Assembly (NCBI GenBank): GCA_001818435.1 | Contig: MHKO01000025.1 | Span: forward strand, 13,430-22,708 | Length of the DNA: 9,279 bases | Origin: Candidatus Komeilibacteria bacterium RIFCSPLOWO2_02_FULL_48_11 | Lineage (GTDB): Bacteria > Patescibacteriota > Patescibacteriia > UBA2169 | Direction: 5' to 3' | In this document: piece after piece, positions 5,706-9,279 of the stretch | Layout: every line of letters starts with the position of its first letter | Numbering within the stretch: position 1 is the first letter of the stretch | Position numbers and translations under genes: made by a program | Notes under the pieces: model-generated | Database searches by the model: none | Told to the model about the DNA's origin: nothing | The model's input: only the letters and a program-made list of their open reading frames with translations

Positions 5706-6662
5706 CTAGATACTCTTGCTATATTGTAAAGATTTGATAAAATTTTCCATGAAATTAAAATTTGGTCGCCCATTTTCAGCGGGCAATCTTATTTTTATTT
5801 GTTCCATTCTGGTCTGACTGCACTTGCGGCCGTAATTATAGCGGTATCGTTCTAAATTAAGTATAGTTACCAAAAACATCGCGATATATTTATTCATCTG
5901 GAATTTGGGGATTAATTTTTCCACATGATCACTGGCTGAAAATTTTTCTGATTGATACGAACAGTATCCTAAAACAGCGCTATCAACAGTCAAAATATTT
6001 CCTTCCTCAGTGTAAAAATCATAAAAACCTCCTACTCCGTTATCTGTCGCTTGCGTAGTCACATAAGGGTATTTACCCATTCCGTATTCCTCCAACTCCA
6101 AAACCGGCGTGGTGCGGCTGCCGGTAATTTTAAATAGATCGTTTAAACTAAATTTTTTCCAATCATTAGTTTTTAATTCAAAATCGTCTCTATTTAAGAC
6201 GCTGTCTATCTTTAAGGTATTTATTTTTTCTAAATCAATATCATTATACTCTTGAGGCATTTGCACCGGCACCAAGATGTCTTTTAGTGTTTTGTTGGCT
6301 TGCCGCCCGTAATTATATTTATATTTGTTTGCTCTAATGCACATTGCATAAAACAGGAGTTCTATTTTGTCCATTTTATTCTTGGGTGCGAGTATAAGAA
6401 CATGAAAGCCAGTGTAATATTGTTGGGGTTGCAAGAAAGTTGCCAACACAGAGCCACCTACTGCCACCGTAATTGTATAAGCTTGATTGGGTTCTATTTC
6501 GTCTATTCTTTTGACAAAAGCAGAAATGCCATTATTTTTTTCTGTTCTCGATACAAAATTAACGGCATTTAGATCATTTTTACCGCATTGTTCCAAGTTT
6601 ATCAGTTCAAAACCATTGCCATATTTTATGTCAAATAATTTGTGCAAAGGAACCAACCTCAT
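5706..6662 (-). CDS. Restriction-modification specificity subunit (HsdS / BcgI-B type)
   Basis: A 318-aa DNA-recognition subunit made of two similar halves, each a target-recognition domain. The halves end in matching blocks about 159 residues apart, YKYNYGRQANKTLKDILVP (114-132) and YRYNYGRKCSQTRMEQIKI (273-291). This duplication implies a two-part DNA site, one half read by each domain. At about 320 aa it is shorter than most type I HsdS proteins and lacks long conserved helical spacers. It is close in size to the B subunit of BcgI (about 340 aa). It starts 2 bp after the stop of the nuclease-methyltransferase gene, with no Shine-Dalgarno sequence, so translation is probably coupled and the two products assemble together. 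Its stop is followed after 40 bp by the methyltransferase remnant. Exact specificity cannot be predicted. Both domains look intact. Confidence 0.88.
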   Translation of the reverse strand: MRLVPLHKLFDIKYGNGFELINLEQCGKNDLNAVNFVSRTEKNNGISAFVKRIDEIEPNQAYTITVAVGGSVLATFLQPQQYYTGFHVLILAPKNKMDKIELLFYAMCIRANKYKYNYGRQANKTLKDILVPVQMPQEYNDIDLEKINTLKIDSVLNRDDFELKTNDWKKFSLNDLFKITGSRTTPVLELEEYGMGKYPYVTTQATDNGVGGFYDFYTEEGNILTVDSAVLGYCSYQSEKFSASDHVEKLIPKFQMNKYIAMFLVTILNLERYRYNYGRKCSQTRMEQIKIRLPAENGRPNFNFMENFIKSLQYSKSI

Positions 6663-6664
6663 AG

Positions 6665-8470
6665 TTATTTAAGATATAATTCATTAAAAAATACGTAATC
6701 CTTAATAGTTTTTATGAAATTTTGTTTTGATAAGTTGCTATAATCTGTTTCCATATATGCCTCAGCGACCCATTCGTCTTCTGCCGAAACTGCTTTATTA
6801 ACGCTAAATCCCGCCTCGTTCTTCCTGTTGAGAAAATAAGAAATCCATTTTTCTTTAATTTTGTCCCACTTACCATAGGCGTCGATTCTTCCTTTGATTT
6901 TTCTTTTCACAAATCCATCATTTTTATAATAGCCAAAGTATGTTTCCTTATTTTTTGGATGCGGTTTGTGAGCCGTAAAAACCATAACGCAAGACACCAC
7001 ATTGACATCAGAATTAAAAAATAATCCGTCTGGCATCGATAAGACCGCTTCCAAAGTATGTTTCTGTAATAACTGTTTTTTGTATTCATACACTCTGCCT
7101 GTTTGAGCTAAGGCGCTTTGCATAGGAACAATAGCGACGCAAGTTCCGCCGTCCACCAAGCACTCTAAATTATTGAGGACGTATTCCAGCTCATCAGTAT
7201 CTTTCTTTTTATCCGCTTTATATGGAGGATTCAATAAGCCCGCCGTAGGTTTTTTGGCTTTAATTTCTTTCATCACTTCTTCGTCAAAACAACTGCCGTT
7301 GATAATATTGGTTTTTCCATCTTGATGGATGTACATATTCGAAACCGCCAGGGCAAAAATATGCGATTGGTATTCAACGCCAATAAGCTGCCTGGCTTTG
7401 ATGTTTTTTATTGTTTCTTGATCGCCCTTGGCGTCTTGAATCATTTTTTTCATTGCGCTAATTAAAAATCCGCCGGTGCCAGCGCAGTTGTCATAGGCGA
7501 TTGTATTTTTATTAACTTGGGCCAATTCAGAAAAAAATTCTGTAATATGCGGAGGAGTTAGAACAATACCGAGCCCTTTATCACTATTGGCATAGCGCAA
7601 GAATTCAATATACAATTGCCCCAAAACATCAAAATACTCATGCGTTTTGATGAAAGAGTTTATATTTTCATCAATTTCATCTATTAATTCTCTCAAGACT
7701 TTATCTTTCGTGGAAAGAGACGTATCGGTTTTAATGAAGCTAAATTGGATGTTGAGATTTTCCAGTTTTTTACCGTCAATATTCGCGCTTTCCAATTCAT
7801 TAGACACTGTTTGAACTAAAGCATTAGCCAAATTTTGAGGCGTTTTGTGAGATTTATAAGAGGCTTTGAAAGCCGGATTTTCCAAGGCTATTAAAATACA
7901 GCTGATCAGCAAGCTTCTTTGGCTTTCAAGAATTTTATTTGAATGCAGTTTTTCGTTTAATTGTTTGGTAAAATCCAATAAAGCATTATAGTCTTGCCTA
8001 AATTTTTCAGGACTTTTAAGATAACCGTCTAAATAATCTTGCGCTGTTAAAAGTATGTCTCCAAAGATAGGGATAGCTTTTCTCTCGTTTTTAAGTTGTA
8101 AAAAATGAGAAATTTTTAGGTGACTGCTATCTTGACCGCTTACGGCGATGGCCAGGATATCAAACTCTTTGGAAAGATACGACGCATAGAGCAAAACTCC
8201 ATCCACGGCATATTCAGAGAATCTGTCTCTGTCTCGGCTTTCGTGTTTAGAAATATCAGCTTTGCATTCAACTACAATCAGTAAATTTGGATTTTTTTTA
8301 ACCGTAATTAAAAATTCAGGCCTGCCTTGGCCGCCGCCCTTTTTTGAAGCATTTTTTAGTAACTTGCCTATTTTTGGAATGTCAGAAGCCTGCTCTTCTA
8401 TTTCTACCAAATCCGTAAATTTTTCAAAATGAGAGCGAATAATGCTTTCAGTTTTTCTCTCATTAGCCAT
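6665..8470 (-). CDS. Fused restriction nuclease / N6-adenine methyltransferase (BcgI-A-like, type IIB)
   Basis: One protein (601 aa from this start) carries both activities of a restriction system. The N-terminal region (about 1-150) has a PD-(D/E)XK-like nuclease core: GRPEFLITVKKNPNLLIVVECKA, with Glu52 and the ECK triad at 68-70, similar to HsdR N-terminal domains. A helical linker follows, then a gamma-type N6-adenine methyltransferase: KGLGIVLTPPHITEFF (about 298-313), motif I YDNCAGTGGFL (326-336) and catalytic NPPY (414-417). Architecture and size match the A subunit of BcgI (about 640 aa), which pairs with a B specificity subunit and cuts on both sides of its site; no separate hsdR gene is seen. 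The ATG at 8470 (MANERKTES) is preferred because candidate -10 boxes lie close to the alternative in-frame ATG at 8497, which would add nine residues. Base composition is AT-rich relative to flanking genes. All catalytic motifs look intact. Confidence 0.88.
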   Translation of the reverse strand: MANERKTESIIRSHFEKFTDLVEIEEQASDIPKIGKLLKNASKKGGGQGRPEFLITVKKNPNLLIVVECKADISKHESRDRDRFSEYAVDGVLLYASYLSKEFDILAIAVSGQDSSHLKISHFLQLKNERKAIPIFGDILLTAQDYLDGYLKSPEKFRQDYNALLDFTKQLNEKLHSNKILESQRSLLISCILIALENPAFKASYKSHKTPQNLANALVQTVSNELESANIDGKKLENLNIQFSFIKTDTSLSTKDKVLRELIDEIDENINSFIKTHEYFDVLGQLYIEFLRYANSDKGLGIVLTPPHITEFFSELAQVNKNTIAYDNCAGTGGFLISAMKKMIQDAKGDQETIKNIKARQLIGVEYQSHIFALAVSNMYIHQDGKTNIINGSCFDEEVMKEIKAKKPTAGLLNPPYKADKKKDTDELEYVLNNLECLVDGGTCVAIVPMQSALAQTGRVYEYKKQLLQKHTLEAVLSMPDGLFFNSDVNVVSCVMVFTAHKPHPKNKETYFGYYKNDGFVKRKIKGRIDAYGKWDKIKEKWISYFLNRKNEAGFSVNKAVSAEDEWVAEAYMETDYSNLSKQNFIKTIKDYVFFNELYLK

Positions 8471-8501
8471 ATTAATACTTGTTAGAATTAAAGCCATGTT
8501 C

Positions 8502-8529
8502 AGTATAGCATTTTGATTATAAAATCCAA
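8502..8529 (-). promoter_or_regulatory. Promoter for the restriction-modification genes
   Basis: On the minus strand, TATACT (8502-8507) is preceded by TGC, forming an extended -10 (TGnTATACT), with a weak TTGGAT (8524-8529) as -35 at 16 bp spacing. Transcription would start near 8495, so the ATG at 8497 would fall outside the mRNA and the ATG at 8470 would be used. A second -10 candidate, TATAAT at 8516-8521, lies slightly upstream without a good -35 and would allow either start. Confidence 0.45.
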
Positions 8530-8539
8530 ACTCGGATTT
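8522..8539 (-). terminator. Weak AT-rich hairpin at the lexA 3' end
   Basis: aaatcc (8522-8527) and ggattt (8534-8539) form a 6-bp stem with a 6-nt loop that includes part of the lexA stop codon, followed on the minus strand by ttataat instead of a clean U run. It overlaps the -35 region of the restriction promoter. It could be a poor terminator separating lexA from the restriction genes, or chance. Confidence 0.25.
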
Positions 8540-9170
8540 AGTATTTCCTGATTATACCAATTACCCGCCCCCGAATCAAGATTGATTTGGCGATAATGGG
8601 CTGGTATTTGGCGTTGGCCGGCTGCAAACGGACAAAGCTTTTCTCCTTGTAAAACTTTTTTAAAGTGGCGGTGCCATCGTCCAGAACCGCCACTACCATA
8701 TCTCCATTGGCGGCGTATTCGGTTTTTTCCACCACCACCAAATCGCCGTCAGCTATCAGGCTCTCAATCATGGAATCGCCTTTGACTTTTAAGATATAGC
8801 ACTGCCGGCCGCGGGTAATTTCCGCTGGCACCGCAATCTCGTCTTCTTGCGTCTCAATGGCTTCAATCGGCGCGCCGGCCGTAATCAACCCAACGAGCGG
8901 CACGCCTATGGTTTGGCCGGCCAGGTAAGTTTCTTCCACGTCAGAACTCTGGGGAGAGATAATTTGCATTTCCCGCGCCCGAACATCGCCGCGCCTTTTA
9001 ATAAAGCCATTATCTTCAAGGAATTTTACGTGCTCATGCACCGTGGCTAATGACGACACTTTAAATTTTTTGGCGATTTCCGATAAAGTCGGCGCGAAAT
9101 TATGTTTGACAATATAATCAGTCAGATATTGCAGTATTTGACGTTTCTTTTTTGGCAAGATTATTGTCAT
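8538..9170 (-). CDS. lexA: LexA repressor (SOS response)
   Basis: LexA represses DNA-damage genes and inactivates itself by RecA-stimulated self-cleavage. Numbering here is for the 210-aa form starting MTIILPKKK. The N-terminal winged helix spans about 1-65, with the recognition region FAPTLSEIAKKFKVSS and EHVKFLEDNGFIKR. The Ala-Gly cleavage site lies in LITAGAPIEA (Ala98-Gly99). Catalytic Ser133 is in GDSMIE and Lys171 in ATLKKF, the normal S24-type dyad. The start at 9170 is chosen because it overlaps the upstream stop as ATGA and has a partial Shine-Dalgarno-like gggaaag before it. An alternative ATG at 9182 would add MGKN and lacks one. The 40 bp between lexA and the restriction system leave room for a separate promoter. 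I see no obvious palindromic SOS box near either gene, but the operator of this lineage is not known to me. Confidence 0.96.
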   Translation of the reverse strand: MTIILPKKKRQILQYLTDYIVKHNFAPTLSEIAKKFKVSSLATVHEHVKFLEDNGFIKRRGDVRAREMQIISPQSSDVEETYLAGQTIGVPLVGLITAGAPIEAIETQEDEIAVPAEITRGRQCYILKVKGDSMIESLIADGDLVVVEKTEYAANGDMVVAVLDDGTATLKKFYKEKSFVRLQPANAKYQPIIAKSILIRGRVIGIIRKY

Positions 9171-9279
9171 ATTCTTTCCCATTCGCGGAATTGGTTAATG
9201 ATGGTCTTAAAGATTGGTTCGCTGGCATATTTACGCAAGCGGTTGTCGTTTTTAACGTTTTTCCAGTTGGCGAGAGGCA
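9167..9279 (-). CDS. 3' end of an unidentified gene coupled to lexA (partial)
   Basis: The last 36 codons of a gene that begins beyond the window. The frame ends with TGA at 9167-9169, overlapping the lexA ATG as ATGA, the hallmark of translational coupling in an operon. The visible peptide is charged and probably helical, ending IINQFREWERI, with RLRKYASEPIF before it. Of the two frames open across this stretch, this one is chosen because of the ATGA junction and its protein-like composition. The fragment is too short to assign a family. Its link to lexA suggests a role in replication or repair, but that is only inference. Confidence 0.55.
   Translation of the reverse strand, partial: PLANWKNVKNDNRLRKYASEPIFKTIINQFREWERI

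Noticed and set aside
8460..8560. SOS box near the restriction genes
   Set aside because: I looked for CTGT-N8-ACAG and GAAC-N4-GTTC type palindromes and found none in this stretch.

Overview
The window looks like a chromosomal segment from a bacterium with a reduced, gene-dense genome, most likely a member of the Patescibacteria (Candidate Phyla Radiation). This is inferred from gene style: a single-span membrane protein combining a degenerate PP2C-like domain with a beta-propeller, a winged-helix/nucleotidyltransferase-like regulator, a Nudix protein with a lengthened Nudix box, and very short or negative gaps between genes. No rRNA or tRNA is present to confirm it. UGA acts as a stop (end of rplJ), so the code appears standard.

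Layout. Positions 1-1122 (+) carry the ribosomal stalk genes rplJ (L10) and rplL (L7/L12), separated by a 75-bp paired-hairpin repeat. A large membrane protein gene (1114-3285, -) converges on rplL and overlaps its 3' end by 9 bp. Divergent from it, across a short region with two opposed overlapping -10 boxes, are a transcriptional regulator (3382-3945, +) and a 16S/23S rRNA pseudouridine synthase of the RsuA/RluB type (4072-4800, +). A composite repeat fills the gap between these two. Its 30-bp core is nearly identical to a sequence just upstream of rplJ.

From 4813 to the end everything is on the minus strand. In transcription order it holds the 3' end of an unidentified gene, lexA (coupled to it by an ATGA overlap), a fused nuclease-methyltransferase, its specificity subunit, a truncated DNA methyltransferase and a Nudix hydrolase. 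The nuclease-methyltransferase and specificity subunit together look like a BcgI-type (type IIB) restriction-modification system: one protein with an N-terminal PD-(D/E)XK-like nuclease and an N6-adenine methyltransferase, the other with two half-subunit target-recognition domains. The system is visibly richer in A+T than the flanking housekeeping genes and lies next to a methyltransferase remnant. This suggests a horizontally acquired defence island inserted downstream of lexA.

The most interesting items are the BcgI-like system with its truncated methyltransferase neighbour, the nested palindromic repeats placed against ribosome-related genes, and the transmembrane pseudophosphatase/propeller protein with its divergent regulator. 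I do not see a wholly new system that the sequence alone would prove.
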